Origin: Acidobacteriota bacterium
GTDB taxonomy: Bacteria > Acidobacteriota > Terriglobia > Terriglobales > Acidobacteriaceae
DNA length: 5,677 bases
Direction: 5' to 3'
NCBI GenBank assembly: GCA_003225615.1
Contig: QIAS01000075.1
Coordinates: 1-5,677 of the forward strand
In this document: in pieces, positions 1 to 5,677 of the stretch
How the letters are laid out: each line of letters starts with the position of its first letter
Numbering within the stretch: position 1 is the first letter of the stretch
The notes under the pieces: model-generated
The model's database searches: none
What the model was told of the DNA's origin: nothing
Seen by the model: the letters and a program-made list of their open reading frames with translations, nothing else
Made by a program: the position numbers and the translations under genes

Positions 1-840
1 ATTGGCCTCAATCCATTCGATTTCGTGCTGATTCAGGGCGGCGTTCTGCTCGGCAACCTCCAGAGCCGGCCGGGAACTGTCTACCCCGGTGACCTTCGAA
101 CAGCGCGGCGCGAGATGGAGGGCAAAGCCGCCCTGATAACAGCACACATCCAGGGCTTCCCCGGAGGCGTACTGAGCAGCCGCGGCGTAGTTTTCGCGTT
201 GGTCGAGGAAGGCGCCGGTTTTCTGTCCTTCGAGTCCTGCGTAGTGAAAGCGGACGCCGTTCATGGAATACATGGTGCTCGTCTTTTCGCCCATCAGCAG
301 GCCAGAGGGACGCGGCGGAAGCTCCTCGAGTTCGCGGACCCGCTCGTCCACTCGCTCCAGGATTGCGGCCGGTTTGAATTGCTCAGCCAGCGCGGAAGTA
401 ACGGTCTGCCGCACGGCATCGCCGTGCATGGCCTGGGTGAGCACCTGGAGGGAGAGAATGTCGTTGTAGCGATCGACAATCAGACCAGGCAGGAAATCGC
501 CCTCGCTGAAGACAACGCGGTAGGCATCAGTGTCATGAACGAGTTTCTCGCGGTACGCGATAGCGGCGGCAATTCGCTGCCGCAGCAAGGCTGTGAGATC
601 ACGCACTGGTTGGTGGGAGAGCATGCGGATCGCTATCTGCGAGGCACTGCTGTAAAGTGCCGTGCCCAGGAATCGCCCGCGTTCGTCCGCGACGCTCACC
701 AGCGCTCCCGGCGGAATGCCTTCTGCGGAAACGATGTCAGACCGATAGACCCATACGTGACCATTCTTGAGGCGGGCTGCGCCGCGAGAAGAGACTTTGA
801 CGGTCGCGGTAGTCTCGGCCAGGACGGATCTGTTCGGCAT
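1..840 (-). CDS. rlmI: RlmI-like class I SAM-dependent 23S rRNA cytosine-C5 methyltransferase (3' end beyond window)
   Basis: Predicted cytoplasmic rRNA methyltransferase; E. coli RlmI makes m5C1962 in 23S rRNA using S-adenosylmethionine. My minus-strand translation is open for 280 codons and runs off the left edge. Residues about 10-75 fit the N-terminal PUA RNA-binding domain (ASQIAIRML at 66-74). Residues 112-125 (SEGDFLPGLIVDRY) match the family's central motif. GQKTGAFLDQR (205-215) is the family signature before the Rossmann fold. LDVCCYQGGFAL (230-241) is SAM motif I, and VTGVDSS (250-256) carries the motif II acidic residue. The family is usually near 390-400 residues, so about 110-120 are missing, including the region expected to hold the catalytic cysteine. 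The ATG at 840 is the first start after an in-frame stop at 850-852. The ribosome binding site is weak. It lies 137 nt downstream of the zinc-ribbon gene in the same direction, so co-transcription is possible but not shown. The family is clear; the exact target base is inferred. Confidence 0.9.
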   Translation of the reverse strand, partial: MPNRSVLAETTATVKVSSRGAARLKNGHVWVYRSDIVSAEGIPPGALVSVADERGRFLGTALYSSASQIAIRMLSHQPVRDLTALLRQRIAAAIAYREKLVHDTDAYRVVFSEGDFLPGLIVDRYNDILSLQVLTQAMHGDAVRQTVTSALAEQFKPAAILERVDERVRELEELPPRPSGLLMGEKTSTMYSMNGVRFHYAGLEGQKTGAFLDQRENYAAAAQYASGEALDVCCYQGGFALHLAPRCSKVTGVDSSRPALEVAEQNAALNQHEIEWIEAN

Positions 841-852
841 AAATAAATCTTA

Positions 853-867
853 AACCCCTGCGGGGTT
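853..867 (-). promoter_or_regulatory. Leader hairpin just upstream of the methyltransferase start
   Basis: A perfect inverted repeat, AACCCC-GCA-GGGGTT on the minus strand, ends 12 nt before the ATG at 840. Its 3' arm is the only G-rich, Shine-Dalgarno-like stretch near this start, with about 14 nt between the last G and the ATG, so folding would hide it. Whether it regulates translation is inference. It could equally be a chance structure, or a poor terminator remnant, because the following TAAGATTTATTT is only partly T-rich. Confidence 0.3.
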
Positions 868-977
868 CGCGTAGAGGCGGATGTATTCAGCAAGTCGGTG
901 TGGAATGGTGAAAGACTGCTGAGGAACTCGACAGAAAGGCGAGAGATAAGGCGAGCGCTCTGCCGGGATTACTCGGC

Positions 978-2120
978 CTAATGCGCGGCAGTGTGCTCCG
1001 AAGTTGGCGCCTCTGCCTGCTCGTGCTTGCTATGTGAATGGTCTTTGCTGAGAAATTCTGCCTGGGCGGCGCGCAGGTCGGCTTGAAGAGCGTCGAGCGC
1101 AGTCATGGGCATCTCGGCGCCCCACATGTCCATCTCTTCCTCGTCCCAGTGACCGTTCAAGCGGATGGCCGAGTCGGTGAGATCTTCGGGAAAACTCAGA
1201 CGGTAGTTGCCCTCACGAATCAGAGTGTCACCGAGCTGACGGCCGGTGTGCGTAGCGTAGATACGACGACTGGAGCGGTCTTTGCTATTGGTAAAGACGA
1301 GAAAGACCTCGCCCTCTTCGCCGTAGTCCGGACGGTAGAACCAGGCTTGTGAGGCGTCGCTCTTGGGGTGTGTCCGGCGTTTTGCGGGTTGGGGGGCGCG
1401 GTCCATAGCGATCTCATGAGCGGGATTGAAATAGAGAACTCGCTGGCAGGAGTCGCAGAAGACGATGTGATCTCCGCTGCGCACTTCGTTATAAGTCTGG
1501 GGACGCAGCATAACCTGGCATCCCATGCACTTTTGATCGCGGACCTCGGCAATACCAAATCCGCGGAATTTTGACACGCGCTCGTAATGGCGCAGGAGAT
1601 CTTGAGAGACCCCCGACCGTAGCTTGTCGCGCTTTCCATTCCATTCCGCGAGTTGTTTCTCGTCTTCCGCCGTACGCTCGCGGGCATCGGCCTTTTCTTT
1701 CTCGATCTCGGCAGCCTCCGCCTTCAACTCGGCTTCCGCCGCCTTGACCTGCTTGTCGCGAGCCTCGGCATTGACCATGAGTTCGAGGATCTTGTCCTCG
1801 TTGCCGCGGATTTCCTGCTCGGCAAACTGGATCTCATGGAGCAAGGCTTTGTACTGCTCGTTAGTTTTAACGTCTAGAGACTGGTCGCGATACTTGGAGA
1901 TTTTGCCCTGGAGGTCTTGGATGGCGGTTTCGTACTTGCGGCGGCTGGCTTCGTCGGCCTTTACGGCAGCCTTGGCGGCATCCAACTCCGCTTTGGTGCC
2001 GGCCAGCTTGGCTTCAATGGCCGCGACACGCTTGGGGAGCGCTGCCACTTCCTCGTTCAAGCGACGTATTTCCCGGTCAGCCTCCTGCAACTGCAGCAGG
2101 TTCTCAATATCTGGAAGCAT
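978..2120 (-). CDS. C4-type zinc-ribbon coiled-coil protein (DUF164/zf-RING_7 family) with long C-terminal extension
   Basis: 380 residues. Residues about 4-180 are Lys/Glu/Ala-rich heptad-like sequence, predicted to form a long coiled-coil hairpin. A zinc ribbon follows, with Cys198-X2-Cys201 and Cys222-X2-Cys225, separated by 20 residues (CMGCQVML ... FCDSCQRVLYF). This order is that of the pfam02591 family, which includes Helicobacter HP0958/FlgZ. Family members have been linked to RNA or protein binding, but no general function is settled. Typical bacterial members are about 240 residues and end just after the ribbon. This one continues for about 140 more: a basic linker (KRRTHPK), a tryptophan- and acid-containing block (about 258-335), a short helix (about 340-357) and a histidine-containing tail (His361, 363, 366, 376, 380). 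No signal peptide or membrane segment is visible, so it is probably cytoplasmic. The start at 2120 is the first ATG after an in-frame stop at 2136-2138 and matches the usual MLPDIE-type N-terminus, although no clear Shine-Dalgarno precedes it. The Nif3-like gene often found beside this family is absent; a divergent kinase is there instead. Confidence 0.88.
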   Translation of the reverse strand: MLPDIENLLQLQEADREIRRLNEEVAALPKRVAAIEAKLAGTKAELDAAKAAVKADEASRRKYETAIQDLQGKISKYRDQSLDVKTNEQYKALLHEIQFAEQEIRGNEDKILELMVNAEARDKQVKAAEAELKAEAAEIEKEKADARERTAEDEKQLAEWNGKRDKLRSGVSQDLLRHYERVSKFRGFGIAEVRDQKCMGCQVMLRPQTYNEVRSGDHIVFCDSCQRVLYFNPAHEIAMDRAPQPAKRRTHPKSDASQAWFYRPDYGEEGEVFLVFTNSKDRSSRRIYATHTGRQLGDTLIREGNYRLSFPEDLTDSAIRLNGHWDEEEMDMWGAEMPMTALDALQADLRAAQAEFLSKDHSHSKHEQAEAPTSEHTAAH

Positions 2121-2228
2121 TCTGAAAGAGTAACTCTAGATAGATTCTAGCATGCGCGAGCGGCGGTTTTGGGAGGATAGAACGGGAGGCGCGGCATGGG
2201 ACTCAAGTTATGAAGGAAAGCCCTGCCT

Positions 2229-2248
2229 GTCAACTATCGCGCGTTGAC
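2229..2248. promoter_or_regulatory. Dyad overlapping the kinase -35 box (candidate operator)
   Basis: GTCAAC (2229-2234) and GTTGAC (2243-2248) are perfect inverted repeats separated by 8 nt. The right arm contains five of the six bases of the proposed -35 box. The placement suits a dimeric DNA-binding repressor, but no regulator gene is in the window, and a 6-bp dyad can arise by chance. Confidence 0.3.
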
Positions 2249-2272
2249 TTGCACCACGATGGAACCTAACAT
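2244..2272 (+). promoter_or_regulatory. Predicted sigma70-type promoter of the kinase gene
   Basis: TTGACT (2244-2249) and TAACAT (2267-2272) are separated by exactly 17 nt, matching the -35 consensus at five of six positions and the -10 at four of six. Transcription would start near 2278-2280, giving a leader of only about 18-20 nt before the kinase ATG at 2298. The spacing and the location in a divergent intergenic region support it; there is no experimental evidence. Confidence 0.5.
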
Positions 2273-2297
2273 GGGCAACTATTCCCGCGGGCTCTGA

Positions 2298-3542
2298 ATG
2301 ATCGGCCAAACCATTTCGCACTATCGGATCCTGGAAAAGCTGGGCGGCGGCGGGATGGGTGTGGTGTACAAGGCGGAGGACGTGAAGCTGCACCGCTATG
2401 TGGCTTTGAAATTCCTTCCAGACGATGTGATTCATGATTCGCGCACTCTGGAGCGCTTTCAGCGCGAGGCGCAGGCGGCTTCCGCGCTGAACCATCCCAA
2501 CATCTGCACGATTTATGAGATTGGGGAGGCGGAAGGACGACCGTTCCTGGCAATGGAATTTTTGGATGGCACTACGCTGAAGCATCGCATCATGGGCCGG
2601 GCGATGGAGTTGGAAAGTTTGTTTTCGCTGGGGATGGAAGTGGCGGATGCGCTCGACGCGGCGCATGCGGAAGGCATTGTGCATCGCGACATCAAGCCGG
2701 CAAATATTTTTGTGACCAAGCGAGGGCACGCCAAGATTCTGGACTTTGGATTGGCGAAGGTGACGGGAGCTGGTGCGCGGGCGGAGACTGTTGCCGGCGC
2801 TCCGGAAGTAACGGCGGGCGTCAGCCTGGAACACTTGACCAGTCCCGGGACAGCGCTGGGGACGGTCGCTTACATGTCCCCGGAGCAGGTGCGGGGGAAG
2901 GAACTGGATTCGCGGACGGATTTGTTTTCGTTTGGCGTAGTGCTGTACGAGATGGCGACGGGGATGCTGCCATTTCGCGGGGACACCTCTGGAGTGATTT
3001 TCGAAGCGATTCTGAATCGGGCGCCGGTGTCGCCGGTGCGGTTGAATCCAGAGCTGCCGGCAAAGCTGGAAGACGTGATTAATAAGTCGATTGAGAAGGA
3101 CCGGGAGTTGCGGTACCAGCATGCGGCGGATATGCGGGCTGATCTGCAGCGGTTGAAGCGGGATACGGATTCGAGCCGCAGCGCGGTGGTGGTGGAGGAG
3201 CCGGTTGCTGGACAGGGCGGCGGGAACGTGGCTGGATCAAGTTCAATCGCGCCGGCGGCGAGCGCGGCGTCGGTGGCGGCGGCTAGTCCTGCGATGTTGG
3301 CTACACCGCCGACTGGAATTGCAGTTGTAAGTGGAAGTTCCAGTTCCGGCGTAGCCGTTGCGCCAACGCCCACGACTCGCAGACGCTGGATGATGCCGCT
3401 GGCGACTGTCGCTACTCTAGTGATCGCGGGGATCGCATGGGGCACTTATTACTTTACCCATCGCGCGCCGAGTACGATTGATTCGGTGGCCGTTTTGCCG
3501 CTGGCCAACGCTACTTCGAATTCAGAAATGGACTATGGGTGA
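2298..3542 (+). CDS. Membrane-anchored Hanks-type Ser/Thr protein kinase, C-terminus truncated by frame disruption
   Basis: 414 residues, predicted to phosphorylate Ser/Thr of unknown targets at the inner face of the cytoplasmic membrane. The kinase domain spans about 9-285. It has the glycine loop ([10 protein letters not shown], 15-24), ATP-binding Lys38 in VALK, helix-C Glu57, the catalytic loop HRDIKPAN (129-136, Asp131), DFG (149-151), a long activation segment, SPE (194-196) replacing APE, and Asp208. All residues needed for catalysis are present. An Ala/Ser/Gly/Val-rich linker (about 291-360) leads through RRR (361-363) to one membrane helix (about 364-386). After it comes only the beginning of a TolB_N-like domain ([10 protein letters not shown], 396-405), which stops abruptly at MDYG. 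Relatives continue from here into a TolB_N/FlgO-like and TPR region, which in this window is in another frame directly downstream. ATG 2298 is preceded immediately by an in-frame TGA, so it fixes the start; the ribosome binding site is weak. The kinase itself should be active and membrane-bound, but its sensory half is lost or separately made. Confidence 0.9.
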   Translation: MIGQTISHYRILEKLGGGGMGVVYKAEDVKLHRYVALKFLPDDVIHDSRTLERFQREAQAASALNHPNICTIYEIGEAEGRPFLAMEFLDGTTLKHRIMGRAMELESLFSLGMEVADALDAAHAEGIVHRDIKPANIFVTKRGHAKILDFGLAKVTGAGARAETVAGAPEVTAGVSLEHLTSPGTALGTVAYMSPEQVRGKELDSRTDLFSFGVVLYEMATGMLPFRGDTSGVIFEAILNRAPVSPVRLNPELPAKLEDVINKSIEKDRELRYQHAADMRADLQRLKRDTDSSRSAVVVEEPVAGQGGGNVAGSSSIAPAASAASVAAASPAMLATPPTGIAVVSGSSSSGVAVAPTPTTRRRWMMPLATVATLVIAGIAWGTYYFTHRAPSTIDSVAVLPLANATSNSEMDYG

Positions 3543-3544
3543 TG
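3540..3544 (+). other. TGATG stop-start overlap at the kinase/TPR break
   Basis: The kinase TGA (3540-3542) shares its last base with the ATG (3542-3544) of the next reading frame. Such overlaps are known to allow termination-reinitiation, so the downstream half could be translated by coupling even though no good Shine-Dalgarno is visible. A GTG at 3539 in the same downstream frame is an alternative start. The overlap is directly seen; its use is inferred. Confidence 0.45.
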
Positions 3545-4795
3545 GCGCGGAGCACCGTGTTTCGTTATCGGCAGGCGCAGCAGGATCCGCAACAGATCGG
3601 GCGGGATTTGAAGGTAGGGGCGGTAATCGTGGGGCGACTGTCGCAACACGGAGACATGGTTAACGTCGAAACCGAAATGGTGAACGTAAGCAACGGTACG
3701 CAGATCTGGGGCGAGCAGTACCGCCGGAAAGCTTCGGACATCGCGACCGTGCAGGATGATATTGCTTCGGATATTTCCGGGCAGTTGCGGCTGAAGCTGA
3801 CGGGAGAAGAGAAGAAAAAGCTGGCAGAGCACGCCACCGAAAACAGCGAGGCTTACCAGCACTACTTGAAGGCCCGCTACCACCTGGAGAGGCGCACTCG
3901 CGAGAGCCTATACGCAGCGGTGGATGAGTTCAACCAGGCAATCAGTAAAGATCCGAATTATGCGCAGGCCTACGCAGGATTAGCTGATGCATACATGCTT
4001 CGGCTTGACCGGGGAATTATTCCTGCCAGCGAAGCAGGGCCAAAGATGCGCAGTGCAATACAGCGGGCATTGGAGATCGACCCTAATTTAGGTGCGGCGC
4101 ATGCCGCCCTGGCGGTCGTGAAGGAAGAGGTAGATTGGGACTGGGCAGGAGCAGAGGCCGAGTATCGCAAAGCCATCGAACTAAACCCAAACGACGCGTT
4201 ATCTCACCACTTCTACTCGATATTGCTGGAAAATCTGGTGCGTCTGCCAGAGAGCTGGAGTGAGAACCAGAAAGCCCTAGCGCTGGATCCAGCCTCGCCG
4301 CAGGCTAATGCCAATGAAGCAGGACTTCTTATCGACATGCACCGCTATGATGAGGCAATTAACGAGGTGAATAGACTCATTGCAGCCAATCCAGATTTTG
4401 CGGGCTACTATTTTACTCGGTCCGGCGCGTACTGGCATCTCGGAAATGAGGAAGCATTCGTGGCGGATTCCGTCATGGCTATGAGGAAAAATGGGCGTGC
4501 AGACAGAGCAGAAGCGTTCGCGGATGGATATAGAAAAGCTAAGCTGAAGGGCGCATGCACCGCGATGATCGATTTGTTGAAGCGCAACTCACAAACCGAA
4601 TACGTCACGCCTTACGAAATAGCACTGCAATACGCGCTGATGGGCGAGCGTGAGCACACGTTCGAGTGGTTGGAGAAGGCTTATCAAGAGCGCTCGGGGC
4701 GCATGGAGTACATAAAAGCAGAAGACTTTCTTCAGCCGTTTCACTCTGATCCGCGCTATCTGGACCTGTTGCGGCGCATGGGGTTGCCGCAGTAG
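3542..4795 (+). CDS. TolB_N-like/TPR protein, the displaced C-terminal half of the upstream kinase
   Basis: 417 residues from ATG 3542 (418 from GTG 3539). Residues 1-85 match the end of the TolB_N-like domain (COG5616 type) that follows the membrane helix in acidobacterial kinases: [32 protein letters not shown] and the TGEEKKKL tail (87-94). After a linker containing ENSEAYQHYLKARY (100-113) come about five tetratricopeptide-like repeats: roughly 124-157, 167-199, 201-233, 238-266 and 268-300, with NPND/DPNY-type turns. The C-terminus (HSDPRYLDLLRRMG, 401-414) is the usual end of this family. TPRs bind proteins or peptides. No signal peptide or membrane segment is present, so if made alone it would remain in the cytoplasm, whereas in the fused form it would be periplasmic. 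The frame is intact over its whole length, which argues for a recent break, coupled expression or an assembly error. Domain assignment is firm; status as an independent gene is uncertain. Confidence 0.75.
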   Translation: MARSTVFRYRQAQQDPQQIGRDLKVGAVIVGRLSQHGDMVNVETEMVNVSNGTQIWGEQYRRKASDIATVQDDIASDISGQLRLKLTGEEKKKLAEHATENSEAYQHYLKARYHLERRTRESLYAAVDEFNQAISKDPNYAQAYAGLADAYMLRLDRGIIPASEAGPKMRSAIQRALEIDPNLGAAHAALAVVKEEVDWDWAGAEAEYRKAIELNPNDALSHHFYSILLENLVRLPESWSENQKALALDPASPQANANEAGLLIDMHRYDEAINEVNRLIAANPDFAGYYFTRSGAYWHLGNEEAFVADSVMAMRKNGRADRAEAFADGYRKAKLKGACTAMIDLLKRNSQTEYVTPYEIALQYALMGEREHTFEWLEKAYQERSGRMEYIKAEDFLQPFHSDPRYLDLLRRMGLPQ

Positions 4796-4979
4796 TGGAG
4801 ATTCTTTTTAGAATGGACGTGCGGACCTGCGGCCGGGAGGCGGGTATCTGAATGGTCAAGCACCAAGATGGTAAAAGTGGGACGAGAAGGCAAAATACCG
4901 CACGTATTTAAAGCCCAGCTAAATAGGATGCGCACTGGCGGCGTGGAAAACGGTCCTTTTCTATTTCTATGCGTCATCG

Positions 4980-5034
4980 GCGGTCAAAGGCTTTTAACCG
5001 CAGAGATCGCCGAGGCGGCGCAGAGTTCGCGGAG
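4980..5034. repeat. Hairpin plus four-copy CGCNGAG degenerate repeat
   Basis: CGCAGAG (4999-5005), CGCCGAG (5008-5014), CGCAGAG (5019-5025) and CGCGGAG (5028-5034) recur with spacings of 9, 11 and 9 nt. The first copy overlaps the right arm of a hairpin: GCGGT (4980-4984) pairs with ACCGC (4997-5001), and AAA pairs with TTT inside around a GGCT loop. From memory, similar 'AACCGCAGAG' tracts occur between genes in several soil phyla, with no known function. Whether this is a member of a dispersed family needs a genome comparison. Confidence 0.4.
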
Positions 5035-5044
5035 AACATCTTCT

Positions 5045-5063
5045 GACTGACCTTCAGTTTTTT
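5045..5063 (+). terminator. Weak intrinsic terminator candidate
   Basis: ACTGA (5046-5050) and TCAGT (5054-5058) form a 5-bp stem with loop CCT, extendable by one G-T pair. A run of six T (5058-5063) overlaps the end of the stem. The stem is short and only 2 of 5 pairs are G-C, so it is weak. It is suitably placed to end the kinase/TPR transcript 18 nt before the next start codon. Confidence 0.35.
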
Positions 5064-5080
5064 CGTGAGAATTAAAAGGC

Positions 5081-5677
5081 ATGAGCGTGGAAGGAAACGG
5101 AAATCGAGGGCCGAAAATCTACGTGAGCCTGAGCGGACTGCCGCTCACCTTTGATCTGCAGTGGCCTTTTCACAAGTCCACTTCGGGGTCGGATTTTTGG
5201 GTGTTGCATGGCGATATCCGGCTGGAGGCGTCGGAGGGCCTGCATGCTCCGGTGTCGGTGAACGTCTCTGCCACGGTGCGCGAGGTAATGCCATCGCTGG
5301 AACCGAAAGACGCTGAGGCGCCGGTGATCAATGCGCTGCGCAAGGAGGTTGACCGGCGGCAGATTGAGTTTTTGAAGTCGGGTAAGTTGCTGCCAGTACA
5401 CTTTTCCAGCCGTTACTATGATTTCAGGCGCGGCAAGTGGGCGTTCGGAACGGTGGGCGATGAAGAGGCTGTTCGGCTGATAGAACGAAAGATGTTTTGG
5501 CAGACACGCGCCAGTGGCGGTCCGGTGTGGATGGCGGATCCGACGGAGGCCCTGTACCTGGGGACTGCGACGGAGCATTTGCTGAAGTTAGCGGCGGGGT
5601 TGGAGCGCGAAGGCTTAATCAAAATGGCGGGCGAGTATGCGACGGCTGCTTCTGCAATGATGGGTCAGCATGATAAG
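5081..5677 (+). CDS. Uncharacterised protein (3' end beyond window)
   Basis: Open for 199 codons to the right edge, with no stop. I do not recognise the family. The sequence is soluble-looking, with no signal peptide, membrane helix or cysteine. It starts with a short Gly/Asn-rich segment, then beta-like stretches (KIYVSLSGLPLTFDL, 12-26; SVNVSATVREV, 59-69), a mixed region (78-100) with a charged helix (LRKEVDRRQIEFLKSGK), an aromatic patch (HFSSRYYDFRRGKWAF, 107-122), and C-terminal helices (155-195) rich in Ala, Leu and Glu. Several Trp residues (28, 40, 120, 140, 150) and frequent Arg/Lys are notable. Codon use resembles the neighbours and favours G/C at third positions, which supports a real gene. 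ATG 5081 is the first start after an in-frame stop at 5066-5068. However, AAAAGG (5074-5079) ends one base before it and seven bases before an in-frame GTG at 5087, so GTG 5087 may be the true start. Confidence 0.7.
   Translation, partial: MSVEGNGNRGPKIYVSLSGLPLTFDLQWPFHKSTSGSDFWVLHGDIRLEASEGLHAPVSVNVSATVREVMPSLEPKDAEAPVINALRKEVDRRQIEFLKSGKLLPVHFSSRYYDFRRGKWAFGTVGDEEAVRLIERKMFWQTRASGGPVWMADPTEALYLGTATEHLLKLAAGLEREGLIKMAGEYATAASAMMGQHDK

Larger units (their letters stand above)
4796..5080. other. Intergenic spacer with small hairpins and no convincing gene
   Basis: A 285-bp spacer between two plus-strand genes. It holds an AT-rich inverted repeat, AAATAC-CGCAC-GTATTT (4893-4909), an imperfect hairpin (4980-5001), a CGCNGAG repeat cluster (4999-5034) and a weak terminator (5045-5063). 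A 60-codon frame at 4868-5050 has no ribosome binding site and no recognisable protein pattern, and it runs through the repeat cluster, so I do not call it. I see no clear -35/-10 pair for the following gene. Confidence 0.5.

Noticed and set aside
25..846. 273-codon open frame on the plus strand
   Set aside because: It lies antisense to the RlmI-like gene, whose minus-strand translation has clear family motifs throughout; the plus frame has no recognisable domain.
1624..2133. 169-codon plus-strand frame, Ser/Ala-rich
   Set aside because: It is antisense to the coiled-coil region of the zinc-ribbon protein; its repetitive composition mirrors the Glu/Lys/Ala codons opposite.
2144..2149. TAGAAT on the minus strand as -10 box of the zinc-ribbon gene
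   Set aside because: It matches five of six consensus bases and is well placed, but no acceptable -35 box lies 16-18 nt upstream, so it is not called.
2136..2150. CTAGA-N5-TCTAG dyad in the divergent intergenic region
   Set aside because: The arms are only 5 bp and not linked to a convincing promoter; chance is a sufficient explanation.
2208..3122. 304-codon open frame on the minus strand
   Set aside because: It is antisense to the kinase domain, rich in His, Arg and Pro as expected of a shadow frame in GC-rich DNA, and has no family pattern.
4801..4814. ATTCT-TTTT-AGAAT inverted repeat just after the TPR stop codon, as a terminator
   Set aside because: The stem is only 5 bp and AT-rich, and no T-run follows it, so it does not fit an intrinsic terminator.
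4868..5050. 60-codon plus-strand frame in the spacer
   Set aside because: It has no ribosome binding site or recognisable motif, and its C-terminal part is a translation of the CGCNGAG repeat cluster.
5072..5578. 168-codon minus-strand frame
   Set aside because: It is antisense to the last plus-strand gene, with a His/Arg/Gln-rich shadow composition and no motif.

Overview
The window looks like a chromosomal segment of an acidobacterium (Acidobacteriota, probably the Terriglobia/Koribacter side). This is inferred from moderately high GC, a membrane Ser/Thr kinase of the kinase-TM-TolB_N-TPR architecture that is abundant in that phylum, and an RlmI-type methyltransferase with a CCYQGGFA version of the SAM motif. 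No tRNA, rRNA, CRISPR array, insertion sequence or phage gene was found.

Layout: the left third is on the minus strand. An RlmI-like 23S rRNA cytosine methyltransferase is cut by the left edge (1-840). Upstream of it, in the same orientation, lies a C4 zinc-ribbon coiled-coil protein with an unusual C-terminal extension (978-2120). A 177-bp divergent intergenic region (2121-2297) separates this gene from plus-strand genes and holds a good sigma70-type promoter with a dyad over its -35 box. On the plus strand come a membrane Ser/Thr protein kinase (2298-3542) and, overlapping its stop codon, a TolB_N-like/TPR protein (3542-4795). A 285-bp spacer follows (4796-5080) with small hairpins, a CGCNGAG repeat cluster and a weak terminator. 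Last is an unrecognised gene cut by the right edge (5081-5677).

The most notable point is the kinase/TPR junction. The two reading frames look like the halves of one normally continuous receptor-type kinase. About 20 residues of a conserved segment are missing between them and the frame changes, which fits a net loss of about 58 nt. The break leaves a TGATG stop-start overlap that could permit coupled translation of the second half. The locus is therefore a recent pseudogene, a genuine gene fission, or an assembly artefact; the sequence alone cannot decide.

The methyltransferase and zinc-ribbon protein are ordinary chromosomal genes, the first acting on the ribosome and the second of uncertain role. 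The kinase pair would be a signalling module. I see no multi-gene defence system or other clearly new system here. The less-explained items are the split kinase, the zinc-ribbon C-terminal extension and the last gene.
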